A stretch of 38,877 nucleotides of DNA. Source: an uncultured Holdemanella sp. Lineage in GTDB: Bacteria > Bacillota_I > Bacilli_A > Erysipelotrichales > Erysipelotrichaceae. The stretch covers positions 1 through 38,877 of the forward strand of contig NZ_CAKVMR010000017.1 of NCBI RefSeq assembly GCF_934772795.1, in the 5' to 3' direction. Positions 1 to 6,945 of this stretch are shown in pieces; position 1 is the stretch's first letter, and each line of letters begins with the position of its first letter. A program made the position numbers and the translations under genes. The notes beneath the pieces are model-generated. The model saw only the letters and a program-made list of their open reading frames with translations, made no database searches and was not told the DNA's origin.

Positions 1-1
1 G

Positions 2-64
2 ACCCCAAAAGTCGCCCCTAAAATTGACCCTAAAATAGACCCCAAAAATAATGACCCTAATTAA
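2..64 (+). CDS. 3' end of an unidentified gene with PKID tandem repeats
   Basis: Only the last 20 codons are inside the window. The frame starting at base 2 reads TPKVAPKIDPKIDPKNNDPN and then stops with TAA at 62-64. The DNA shows an imperfect 12-bp repeat (cctaaaattgac-like) that encodes PKID. Proline/lysine/aspartate repeats of this kind occur as linkers near the C-terminus of some bacterial ATP-binding and Fic-type proteins with a terminal winged helix, but here the protein ends straight after the repeats. The product cannot be named from this fragment. It converges on the Crp/Fnr-family gene, with a shared hairpin terminator between them. The open frame and repeat pattern are seen directly; the protein class is a guess. 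Confidence 0.55.
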   Translation, partial: TPKVAPKIDPKIDPKNNDPN

Positions 65-85
65 AATTGGTTACCCTTAAACAAC

Positions 86-111
86 AAAAGGAGCTAAAAT
101 TAGCTCCTTTT
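86..111. terminator. Bidirectional intrinsic terminator
   Basis: There is a perfect 11-bp stem (aaaaggagcta / tagctcctttt) with a 4-nt loop, and it carries U- or A-runs on both sides. It lies between two converging genes, the plus-strand fragment ending at 64 and the minus-strand regulator whose stop codon is at 110-112, so it probably ends both transcripts. Confidence 0.85.
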
Positions 112-760
112 ACTGTACATAGCGCTTTAAATAATCTACATCTAAAATTAAGATCTTATGATATACCATCGTAATAACGTTTTCTTCTCTTAATCCGCGT
201 AAGATACGATTGACACTGTTTCTTGTGGATACCCCACAGAAATTGGCAATATCATCATTCGTGATTTGCAGATCAATAAATATACCTTTTTTAACTTGTC
301 TACCAAATAATGGAATCAAATGATAGATAAATGCACACACAGCTCCATTTTTCCCATTCATTGTCATGAGTTGCTGGCGATAAATAGCTTCGGTCATCTT
401 TTTGCGATAATACGAATCTATATATGCCTGTAATTCTTCATTTTCTTTCACATATTGTGCAAATAATTGTCTGTTGATACGATAGAAAGTTGCCGTATCA
501 CTTTCGATACGAGCATGAAATGATGCCGTTGTCATTTTATTGATTTCATCTTTCAACAAAGAAATCATATCCAAACCTTTTAAATAAGTGATATTGAATT
601 CACGCCCATCACATAAAACAATACTCACTTTCACAACACCATCTTTTAATACGTAAATATCTTCTTGATCGTGTCCATCCATCATCAAATATGTGTGTTT
701 CTTTTTTGTGACTTCAGGAAGATTCTTTTCTTCAAGAAAATTTAAAACTGACTCACTCAT
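110..760 (-). CDS. Crp/Fnr-family transcriptional regulator, PrfA-like
   Basis: This is a 216-residue regulator with an N-terminal cyclic-nucleotide-binding-type beta barrel (about residues 15-110), a long dimerisation helix (about 110-135) and a C-terminal helix-turn-helix (about 165-195; recognition helix near STRNSVNRILRGL). By eye it resembles Listeria PrfA and related Gram-positive members more than classical Crp. Shared features include the GK-G segment at about 136-141 and the C-terminal VDYLKRY, close to PrfA's LDYLKRY. There is no Fnr-type cysteine cluster. The gene stands alone between a terminator and its own promoter, which contains a PrfA-box-like palindrome, so autoregulation is likely. 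Targets and effector are unknown. Family assignment is firm; the PrfA-like subgroup comes from remembered sequence and is less certain. Confidence 0.85.
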   Translation of the reverse strand: MSESVLNFLEEKNLPEVTKKKHTYLMMDGHDQEDIYVLKDGVVKVSIVLCDGREFNITYLKGLDMISLLKDEINKMTTASFHARIESDTATFYRINRQLFAQYVKENEELQAYIDSYYRKKMTEAIYRQQLMTMNGKNGAVCAFIYHLIPLFGRQVKKGIFIDLQITNDDIANFCGVSTRNSVNRILRGLREENVITMVYHKILILDVDYLKRYVQ

Positions 761-786
761 AAATAACCCTTTCTTATTACGCCTAA

Positions 787-795
787 TTATAACAC
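787..795 (-). promoter_or_regulatory. Extended -10 promoter of the Crp/Fnr-family gene
   Basis: Read on the minus strand this is TGTTATAAT, a perfect -10 with the TGn extension. It predicts a start near base 780, about 20 nt before the ATG at 760. No good -35 hexamer lies 17 bp upstream, as is common for activator-dependent promoters. Confidence 0.65.
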
Positions 796-815
796 ACTTA
801 CTAAGCCCACTTTAG

Positions 816-829
816 TAACATATGTTATG
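816..829. promoter_or_regulatory. PrfA-box-like palindrome (putative regulator binding site)
   Basis: The 14-mer GTAACATATGTTAT contains the perfect 12-bp palindrome TAACATATGTTA. The known PrfA box of Listeria is TTAACANNTGTTAA, so 12 of 14 positions fit, with both end bases differing. The box ends 23 bp upstream of the -10 hexamer (787-792) and its centre is near -42, the place for a class II activator. Binding by the adjacent regulator is inferred. Confidence 0.5.
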
Positions 830-950
830 TGAGAATATAACATTTAAACGTTACACACCTAATATATCATACTTTTTAAAACAATACTCATTATCTACTA
901 ATTTCTGCAAAGATTTGTTAAAAAATATAAACGATGTAAAAACACTTCAA

Positions 951-2291
951 CTATAGAATATCGATATTCTCTCCAGATAGAGCCTTATTCATACTTCTTA
1001 CAGCACAGAATTTACCACACATACTGCAAGTATCACTATGATCATCTTCTGGCATACGAGACTGACGAATTGCTTTTGCGGTTTCTGGATCTAGCGCACA
1101 CTCAAATTGTGCATCCCAATCTAGATTCTTTCTTGCATCCGCCATCTTGTCATCGATATCTCTTGCTCCTTTAACACCTTTGGCAATATCAGCCGCATGT
1201 GCTGCAATCTTAGAAGCAATGATACCTTGTTTTGTATCTTCGACATTTGGTAAAGCCAAGTGTTCTGCCGGTGTTACATAACATAAGAAAGCGGCTCCTG
1301 ACATAGCGGCAACCGCACCACCAATAGCGGCTGTAATATGATCATAGCCTGGTGCAATATCTGTAACTAATGGGCCTAACACATAGAATGGAGCTCCCAT
1401 ACAGATTTGTTGCTGAACCTGCATGTTGGCAGCTACTTGATCTAATGGAACATGTCCAGGTCCTTCGACAATAACCTGTACGTTATGTTCCCAAGCACGT
1501 TTTGTAAGTTCTCCTAAACGAACCAATTCTTCGATTTGACATACATCTGTGGCATCTGCTAAACATCCAGGACGACAAGCATCACCTAAAGAAATCGTCA
1601 CATCATATTTTTCACAGATATCCAAGATTTCATCGTAGTATTCATAGAATGGATTCTCTTCACCTGTCATAGACATCCACGCAAAGACTAAACTTCCTCC
1701 ACGAGAAACGATATTCATTTTACGTTTATGTTTTTTGATTTGATCAATCGTCTTTCTTGTGATTCCACAGTGCAAAGTCACAAAGTCTACCCCATCTTTG
1801 GCATGTAACTCGACTACATCTAAGAAATCCTTTGCGGTTAATGTATTTAAATCTCTTTGGTAGTGAATGACACTATCATATACAGGTACAGTACCAATCA
1901 TAGCAGGACATTCAGCTGTCAATTTTTGACGGAATGGCTGCGTATTTCCATGACTGGATAAATCCATAATAGATTCTGCGCCAAGATTTACGGCTGCCAT
2001 AACTTTTTCCATTTCGACATCATAATCTTTACAATCTCTAGAAACCCCTAAGTTTACATTGATCTTCGTGCGTAACATACTTCCCACGCCTTCAGGATTT
2101 AAAGATTTATGGTTTTTATTGGCCGGAATTACAACCTTACCACATGCGACTAATTCTCTTAGTTCTTCTTCTGTCATTTTTTCTTTTTGGGCTACAATCT
2201 TCATTTCTGGCGTAATAATTCCCTTACGCGCAGCATCCATCTGAGTGGTATATGTAGCGCCTGTACTTACTGTACTTTCATTTGTGTTCAT
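951..2291 (-). CDS. thiC: Phosphomethylpyrimidine synthase ThiC
   Basis: ThiC is the radical-SAM enzyme that rearranges aminoimidazole ribotide to hydroxymethylpyrimidine phosphate, the pyrimidine half of thiamine. The 446-residue protein is the short form without the long N-terminal domain of E. coli ThiC. Recognisable segments are EGVGSMLRTKINVNLG, the DLSSHG motif, VEGPGHVPLDQ, YVLGPLVTDIAPGYDHI and the C-terminal cysteine motif CSMCGKFC, spaced CX2CX3C. I chose the ATG at 2291 because AAAAGGAG precedes it by 9 nt; a longer open frame to 2372 runs through the riboswitch terminator and is not real. No other thiamine-synthesis gene is adjacent. It lies downstream of nhaC and is controlled by the TPP riboswitch at 2404-2488. 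Confidence 0.96.
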   Translation of the reverse strand: MNTNESTVSTGATYTTQMDAARKGIITPEMKIVAQKEKMTEEELRELVACGKVVIPANKNHKSLNPEGVGSMLRTKINVNLGVSRDCKDYDVEMEKVMAAVNLGAESIMDLSSHGNTQPFRQKLTAECPAMIGTVPVYDSVIHYQRDLNTLTAKDFLDVVELHAKDGVDFVTLHCGITRKTIDQIKKHKRKMNIVSRGGSLVFAWMSMTGEENPFYEYYDEILDICEKYDVTISLGDACRPGCLADATDVCQIEELVRLGELTKRAWEHNVQVIVEGPGHVPLDQVAANMQVQQQICMGAPFYVLGPLVTDIAPGYDHITAAIGGAVAAMSGAAFLCYVTPAEHLALPNVEDTKQGIIASKIAAHAADIAKGVKGARDIDDKMADARKNLDWDAQFECALDPETAKAIRQSRMPEDDHSDTCSMCGKFCAVRSMNKALSGENIDIL

Positions 2292-2357
2292 TTTAAAATC
2301 TCCTTTTCCAAATGATTGTTTAACGTGACAAAAAGTGGTGCTCCCATTTTGCCACCA

Positions 2358-2391
2358 AAAAAAAGTGAGCAACCAATATAGGTATACTCAC
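2358..2391 (-). terminator. TPP-riboswitch expression-platform terminator
   Basis: On the minus strand GTGAGTATACC pairs with GGTTGCTCAC (about 10 bp, one bulged T) around a 6-nt loop, followed by a run of seven or more T. It sits between the TPP aptamer and the thiC ribosome-binding site, so it would stop transcription when TPP is bound. Confidence 0.85.
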
Positions 2392-2403
2392 ATTAAAAAG
2401 ACA

Positions 2404-2488
2404 AAGTATTTCCCTACGTTGGCATTATCCAAATCAGGTTATAGGTCGAAAGTCACACTTTCCTCTCAGCCTGTACTACAAGCTCCCT
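2404..2488 (-). ncRNA. TPP riboswitch (THI element) in the thiC leader
   Basis: The minus strand carries the conserved THI-box blocks in order: GGGAGC, GGCTGAGAGG, then ACCTGATTTGGATAATGCCA and CGTAGGGA. These match the core of the thiamine pyrophosphate aptamer. A Rho-independent terminator follows at once, before thiC, which indicates transcription attenuation by TPP. It is a cis-acting RNA, not a separate gene. Confidence 0.95.
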
Positions 2489-2506
2489 TTTTTTATTTAC
2501 ATTTAA

Positions 2507-2534
2507 GTTATACACCAATTCGAAAAGATAGTAA
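2507..2534 (-). promoter_or_regulatory. Probable promoter for the riboswitch-thiC transcript
   Basis: TTACTA, 16-bp spacer and TATAAC precede the aptamer on the minus strand, between the nhaC stop codon and the riboswitch. The match is moderate. A dedicated promoter is expected here because the riboswitch must be transcribed separately from nhaC read-through. Confidence 0.5.
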
Positions 2535-2547
2535 AGATATAAGACAT

Positions 2548-3945
2548 TTATTTTCGAACTGGCTTTTCTTCTTTATCCCAAATTCCAATCCCAGTAATGG
2601 CACAAATCATTGAGAAAATAGGAACGATAAAGATAAACCATGCGTATGGAATATAAGCTGTTGAGCAACCAAGTACGCCCATGACATAAATTGTCGCAAC
2701 ACCCCAAGGAACGATTGGTGCAGACAATGTACCAGAATCTTCGAGTGTTCTAGATAATACTTTACGAGAAATATTCATATCTTCATAAGCCGATTCAAAA
2801 GTTTGTTCCGTTACGATAATTGATACAGTTTGTCCACCTGCCGTTAAGAAGTTCACGACATAACAATAGACTAAAGTGACAAAGACTAATACTGTACGAT
2901 TCTTGATAAACTTTAATAAAACATTTTTAGCCAAAACATCCAAAATACCAGTAGACGTTATGACAGCTCCCATTACACTGGCAACCATAAATGTCACTAA
3001 TAATTCAGACATAGAAAGCACACCACCACGATTCAGCATTGGATCAACAATGGATACACCTGTTTCAATGCTGAAACCATTAAAGGCATAGTTCATTAAA
3101 TCAACAAAGTTAACGCCTTGAAATACCATCGCAAAAGCAGCAGATACAACTACGGCTAAGCCCATTCCTAATAAGGAAGGTAATTTAAATACAGAAATCA
3201 AAATAACTAGAATGGCAGGTAAAATCAATAGAATATTGATATTGAAATGTTTAGATAATGTGTCTAAAATCAATTTTTGTTGGGCAAGATCCATACTTCC
3301 ACCACTATAATACAAGCCGGCAATTGTAAATAAGATCAAAGCGACTACAGCTGCAGGAAGTGTTGTATACTGCATAGAATGAATGTGATCATATAAAGGC
3401 ACTTTACTTACGCCACTTGCTAAATTGGTTGTATCTGATAAAGGTGACATTTTATCACCTAGCCATGCTCCAGAAACAACGGCACCCACAACTAATGGTA
3501 CAGGAATACTTGTTGTAGCGGCAATACCTACCATCGCAAGACCCATAGTTGCCACAGAGCCAAAAGATGTTCCCGTAAATTCACTTGTCAAAGCACAAAG
3601 CACAAAGGCAAGAGGTACTAAGATTTTTGGTGAAATCACCTGCATACCATAATACATCAATGATGGAACAGTACCACCGGCCATCCAGATTCCCACAAGC
3701 ATACCAACCATAATGACAATCAAAAATGTAGGCATACAGTCAGCGGCTGTTTTAATAATGTTCTGTTCCACTTCACTCCATGGAATATTTAAAAGTTTTG
3801 TGGTGATGACCGCAACGATAACACCCGCAAATACAGATAGTGTTGTATTGCATCCTAAGTTGATCATAATGATCAATACGGCAATAATAGCCAAAAATGA
3901 AACTACCGCAAATAGGGTTGTTGGCTGTTTTCTTTCTTTATTCAT
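2548..3945 (-). CDS. nhaC: NhaC-family Na+/H+ antiporter
   Basis: The protein is a 465-residue, very hydrophobic membrane protein of 11-12 predicted spans. The segments AWLGDKMSPLSDTTNLASG and TGTSFGSVATMG are typical of the NhaC family, which exchanges sodium for protons, or malate/lactate in the MleN/malate-type branch. The start at MNKERKQ is supported by GAAGGAAA 6-8 nt upstream. It begins 22 bp after the stop codon of the upstream hydrolase, so the two are probably cotranscribed. No clear terminator separates it from the thiC leader. Substrate specificity beyond Na+/H+ cannot be told from sequence, and an organic-acid antiporter role is possible. Confidence 0.88.
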   Translation of the reverse strand: MNKERKQPTTLFAVVSFLAIIAVLIIMINLGCNTTLSVFAGVIVAVITTKLLNIPWSEVEQNIIKTAADCMPTFLIVIMVGMLVGIWMAGGTVPSLMYYGMQVISPKILVPLAFVLCALTSEFTGTSFGSVATMGLAMVGIAATTSIPVPLVVGAVVSGAWLGDKMSPLSDTTNLASGVSKVPLYDHIHSMQYTTLPAAVVALILFTIAGLYYSGGSMDLAQQKLILDTLSKHFNINILLILPAILVILISVFKLPSLLGMGLAVVVSAAFAMVFQGVNFVDLMNYAFNGFSIETGVSIVDPMLNRGGVLSMSELLVTFMVASVMGAVITSTGILDVLAKNVLLKFIKNRTVLVFVTLVYCYVVNFLTAGGQTVSIIVTEQTFESAYEDMNISRKVLSRTLEDSGTLSAPIVPWGVATIYVMGVLGCSTAYIPYAWFIFIVPIFSMICAITGIGIWDKEEKPVRK

Positions 3946-3967
3946 ATCAAATTTCCTTCTCTTTCAT

Positions 3968-4744
3968 TTATAATAATTCGTCCTTTAAAAAGTCTAGAGC
4001 CCCTTTCATTCTTGCTTCTCTAAACGCAAACGATTTAAAGCGATGCTCTGCTCCTTGGACAATAATACATTTTGCTCTTTCCTTAAAAATTTCTTTATAC
4101 TTATAACTACACTCACACGAAGCTGTAATGTCTTGATCTCCATGAATGGTACATACATTCTTATCAAACAAAGAAGCCTCTTTGTATGGATCCAATGTAC
4201 ATGCATCCTGATAGAATTTTAGGCTCAACTTCAATCCTTCCACATCTGCACATCCATCTTTTTCAATATTTGAAACATCCTGACCACATAAAGTCAAATG
4301 TTCCTTCAAGTTATAAACTAAATCTGGTGCAGGACACCATAACGACAATGCTTGAATTCTATCTTTACATTGTCCAGCCACCATACTTGCGACACAACCT
4401 CCTAGACTACATCCATGAAGTGCAATCTTTTTCGGATCGACAAAATCTAAAGATTCGACATAATCCAACATGGCTTTCGCATCAAGAATCTCACTTGAAA
4501 TGGTCATGTCTTCAAAGCGTCCATCACTTTCGCCACTACCATTCATGTCAAAGCGAACACTCGCAATGCCCGCATCACACAATCTTTGAGATAACTCGTT
4601 ATGCACAAAATTGATTTCATTGCGATCATCGCAAAATCCATGAAGAATGATTACCATTGGTACCTTTTTTGTTATGTCATCTGGCACATGAAGCATACCG
4701 CGAAGTGTTAATCCATCCCGCTTAATTTCTACATACTTCTGCAT
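3968..4744 (-). CDS. Alpha/beta hydrolase, esterase-like
   Basis: This 258-residue single-domain hydrolase has no signal peptide, so it is probably cytoplasmic. The oxyanion-hole motif LHGFCDDR follows the first core strand, the nucleophile elbow is GCSLGG (Ser113), and the triad is completed by Asp in HGDQD (Asp203 or Asp205) and His234 in AEHRF. The overall pattern recalls the small cinnamoyl/feruloyl-type esterases and 2-hydroxymuconate hydrolase relatives found in gut Firmicutes. Cysteine content is high for such an enzyme. The start has a strong GGAGGG ribosome-binding site. It is the first gene of a probable unit with nhaC. The substrate is not known. Confidence 0.85.
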   Translation of the reverse strand: MQKYVEIKRDGLTLRGMLHVPDDITKKVPMVIILHGFCDDRNEINFVHNELSQRLCDAGIASVRFDMNGSGESDGRFEDMTISSEILDAKAMLDYVESLDFVDPKKIALHGCSLGGCVASMVAGQCKDRIQALSLWCPAPDLVYNLKEHLTLCGQDVSNIEKDGCADVEGLKLSLKFYQDACTLDPYKEASLFDKNVCTIHGDQDITASCECSYKYKEIFKERAKCIIVQGAEHRFKSFAFREARMKGALDFLKDELL

Positions 4745-4765
4745 TTATATCCCTCCGTTTCGGGT

Positions 4766-4794
4766 ATAATACCACAAAAATTAAAAAATGTTTA
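4766..4794 (-). promoter_or_regulatory. Promoter of the hydrolase-nhaC unit
   Basis: Minus strand TAAACA, 17-bp spacer, TATTAT, with TGG just before the -10 (extended -10). The predicted start is about 15 nt before the GGAGGG ribosome-binding site of the hydrolase. Confidence 0.6.
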
Positions 4795-4854
4795 CTATTT
4801 TTTAACACTTGTACACTTTTTAAGTACAAAACAACTTCTTTGTTCACAAAGAGA

Positions 4855-6294
4855 CTATTTCTTTCTGAAAATTGTTGCACTGTATCCATCCACTTTTTTA
4901 CTTTGATACATTGCTGCATCGGCTCTGCAATATAATTCATCAAAGGTCAATTCTTCTTTACCATCATAGAAACAAGCACCTAAACTCATTATAATCGGAT
5001 GATCTTTTATAGATTCAATCTGGATTTGTTTCAAATTCTCAAACAAACGTTTAAAGAAAGCATTGGCACACTTACGATCAGTCACACCTGGAATAAATAA
5101 CGCAAATTCATCTCCACCTAGACGCATCACTACATCTTTATCACGACACGATTTTTGTAGCGTATGCGCAATCGCAATAATGACCTCATCCCCAGCCATG
5201 TGTCCATACGTATCATTAATAGATTTAAATTTGTCACAGTCTACTAAACACATCATACCACTGACTTTGTTGTTTAAAACACGCTCAATCATCTTTTCAC
5301 CACTACGACGATTTGAGATTCCCGTCATTGTATCCGTTTGAGCTAAATATAATAATTGATCTTCCCGCTTCTTTTGATCATCAATACATTCCACACAATA
5401 TAGAACATGGAGTAAACTTTTATCCTCATCATAATCAACCGGAATAAAACGAGCTCGGCACCAACCTGAAAGCTTACCATAGAAAACACTGTCTATCGAC
5501 TTTTTACCTTGAAGTCTTTCATCTAATGTCTCAAGATCCATAAATTCAATTTCTCGATTTAAATAATCGGCCTGACAGAATTTTCGATGAATCTTACAAA
5601 TATGATCCATAAAATGATCATCAACATCCTTAATTTCATCGATTCCTAAATATTTAAGAATTTGCGGTTCCATTTTCACAATATGAAAACGATTGGTCTT
5701 CACATTGATATAATGCATAGAAGTATAGATCTGTCCCAAGGCGGAATATCCACTTAGTTGTGCTTCACGCTTTGACTTATTTTGTGAATTACGAATCTTT
5801 AAAAAAGAAATAACCAACGTTGCGATCATATCTAAGAATGTAGTTAATCCTAAATGATCATTAATCGGCGGATTATCCACGCCAAAAAAGCCACTAATTT
5901 CATCTTTATAGCGAATGGGACATACCACAAGACGCTCAACATTTTGAATCTTCAACGTATTATATGTATACACATGCTCATTTTTTATTGTTTCAACATC
6001 GCGAATGATCACATTTTCTTTCTTGTCAAAAGCTTTGTACCACCAATCGATGATATCCATATCCACACCTTGTAGAAAATCAATTTCTGGTTGGATACCT
6101 TTACTACACCATTCATATGTATTATCGGTCACATGTTCTTTTTTATTATCCTCAAAAATATAAATTCGATCACATCCAATATGTTTTCCAAAGAAACGAA
6201 TAAACTCATTGATCTGTTCATCTGGTGTATCCAACATGAGTGCCGAACGCAACGCTTCATTGATGACCAATTCATATCGCATGATTGTCTGCAT
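4855..6294 (-). CDS. GGDEF diguanylate cyclase with GAF- and PAS-like sensor regions
   Basis: The protein makes cyclic di-GMP from two GTP. From the chosen ATG at 6294 it has 479 residues: a GAF-like domain (about 14-165), a second PAS-like region (about 185-305) and a C-terminal GGDEF domain (about 318-478). The active-site loop is intact (RLGGDEFALF, residues 391-400) and an inhibitory I-site RDKD lies at 384-387, exactly five residues before GGDEF, so product inhibition is likely. No membrane segment is evident. I prefer the ATG at 6294, preceded by AAAGGTAGG, over the ATG at 6312, which has no ribosome-binding site and lies only about 7 nt after a TATAAT. It follows a decayed macro-domain gene and a cyclic-di-GMP phosphodiesterase. 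Confidence 0.92.
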   Translation of the reverse strand: MQTIMRYELVINEALRSALMLDTPDEQINEFIRFFGKHIGCDRIYIFEDNKKEHVTDNTYEWCSKGIQPEIDFLQGVDMDIIDWWYKAFDKKENVIIRDVETIKNEHVYTYNTLKIQNVERLVVCPIRYKDEISGFFGVDNPPINDHLGLTTFLDMIATLVISFLKIRNSQNKSKREAQLSGYSALGQIYTSMHYINVKTNRFHIVKMEPQILKYLGIDEIKDVDDHFMDHICKIHRKFCQADYLNREIEFMDLETLDERLQGKKSIDSVFYGKLSGWCRARFIPVDYDEDKSLLHVLYCVECIDDQKKREDQLLYLAQTDTMTGISNRRSGEKMIERVLNNKVSGMMCLVDCDKFKSINDTYGHMAGDEVIIAIAHTLQKSCRDKDVVMRLGGDEFALFIPGVTDRKCANAFFKRLFENLKQIQIESIKDHPIIMSLGACFYDGKEELTFDELYCRADAAMYQSKKVDGYSATIFRKK

Positions 6295-6337
6295 ATAGGA
6301 CCTACCTTTCATTTATTCAATTATATCGTTAACTTGG

Positions 6338-6904
6338 TTATATTTTAGTTATTTTTTGCACATAATTACCAATCGCTTCAATTACTTTTTCCCCATCACC
6401 AAAGGCTTTGAGAAATGTTCATTCATACCTGCCTTTTTTGTACGCTCAATATCATCCACAAACGCATCCGAAACCAATTTTTTAATATATAAAAAAGATA
6501 CAATACTATTTGTCGCAATCTTTTGTGCAAGTTATTTCGGGTATTGATTTGTCCCAGTTGAAATCAATGGAAATGCAATCGAATTAAGTTGATATTGACT
6601 TGCGAGTTCTAAACTATTTAAGTAACAAGATCTTAGTTTTTCTTCTTCATGATTGTGACCGCCATGCCAGACAGGTCCACAAGTATGAATAATATATGTA
6701 CTTAGGTTATATCCACTTATAAGACATGCTTGTCCTACTTCTAATCTTTTAAGTCTTCTACAATTCTCGTCCAATTCATTTTCGGCTTGTTGATGAATGT
6801 AATGATCTAGACCACCAGTCGCATCAAAGCTTGGATTTGTCGTATTCACGATCGCATCTACTTTTTAATTTTGTGATATCCTGACGTATGATTTTTAATG
6901 GCAT
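6338..6904 (-). pseudogene. Broken macro-domain (ADP-ribose hydrolase-type) gene
   Basis: Putting the frames together gives a protein of about 188 residues that starts MPLKIIRQDITKLK (ATG at 6904, ribosome-binding site GGAG) and continues VDAIVNTTNPSFDATGG, the ADP-ribose-binding signature of macro domains, then SGYNL, IIHTCGPVWHGG and AFPLISTGTNQYP. Three lesions are visible. An extra A in a run near 6865 shifts the frame after residue 14. An in-frame TAA follows NQYPK near 6532. A one-base deletion near 6410 separates MNEHFS from KAFGDGEKVIEAIGNYVQ. The longest remaining open piece is 6532-6849. Intact relatives remove ADP-ribose from proteins or O-acetyl-ADP-ribose. Three independent lesions argue for real decay rather than one sequencing error. 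Confidence 0.85.
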
Positions 6905-6915
6905 AATATCTCCTT

Positions 6916-6945
6916 ATATAAGAAAAGAGCTTGATCAAGCTCTTA
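6916..6945 (-). terminator. Terminator after the REC-GGDEF-EAL gene
   Basis: An 8-bp perfect stem (AAGAGCTT / AAGCTCTT) with a GATC loop is followed on the minus strand by TTCTTATAT. It overlaps the stop codon of the upstream gene. The T-tract is interrupted, so read-through is possible. Confidence 0.65.

Noticed and set aside
951..970. Palindrome AGAATATCGATATTCT as an operator or terminator
   Set aside because: It overlaps the last thiC codons (the NIDIL end), gives only a six-pair AT stem and has no adjacent T-run.
2292..2372. N-terminal extension of ThiC
   Set aside because: It runs through the riboswitch terminator and lacks a ribosome-binding site; ATG 2291 has a clear one.
4186..4614. 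142-residue plus-strand frame
   Set aside because: It is antisense to the alpha/beta hydrolase, whose triad and ribosome-binding site are clear.
6091..6547. Plus-strand frames near the macro-domain region
   Set aside because: They lie antisense to the GGDEF gene and the macro pseudogene and lack start signals.
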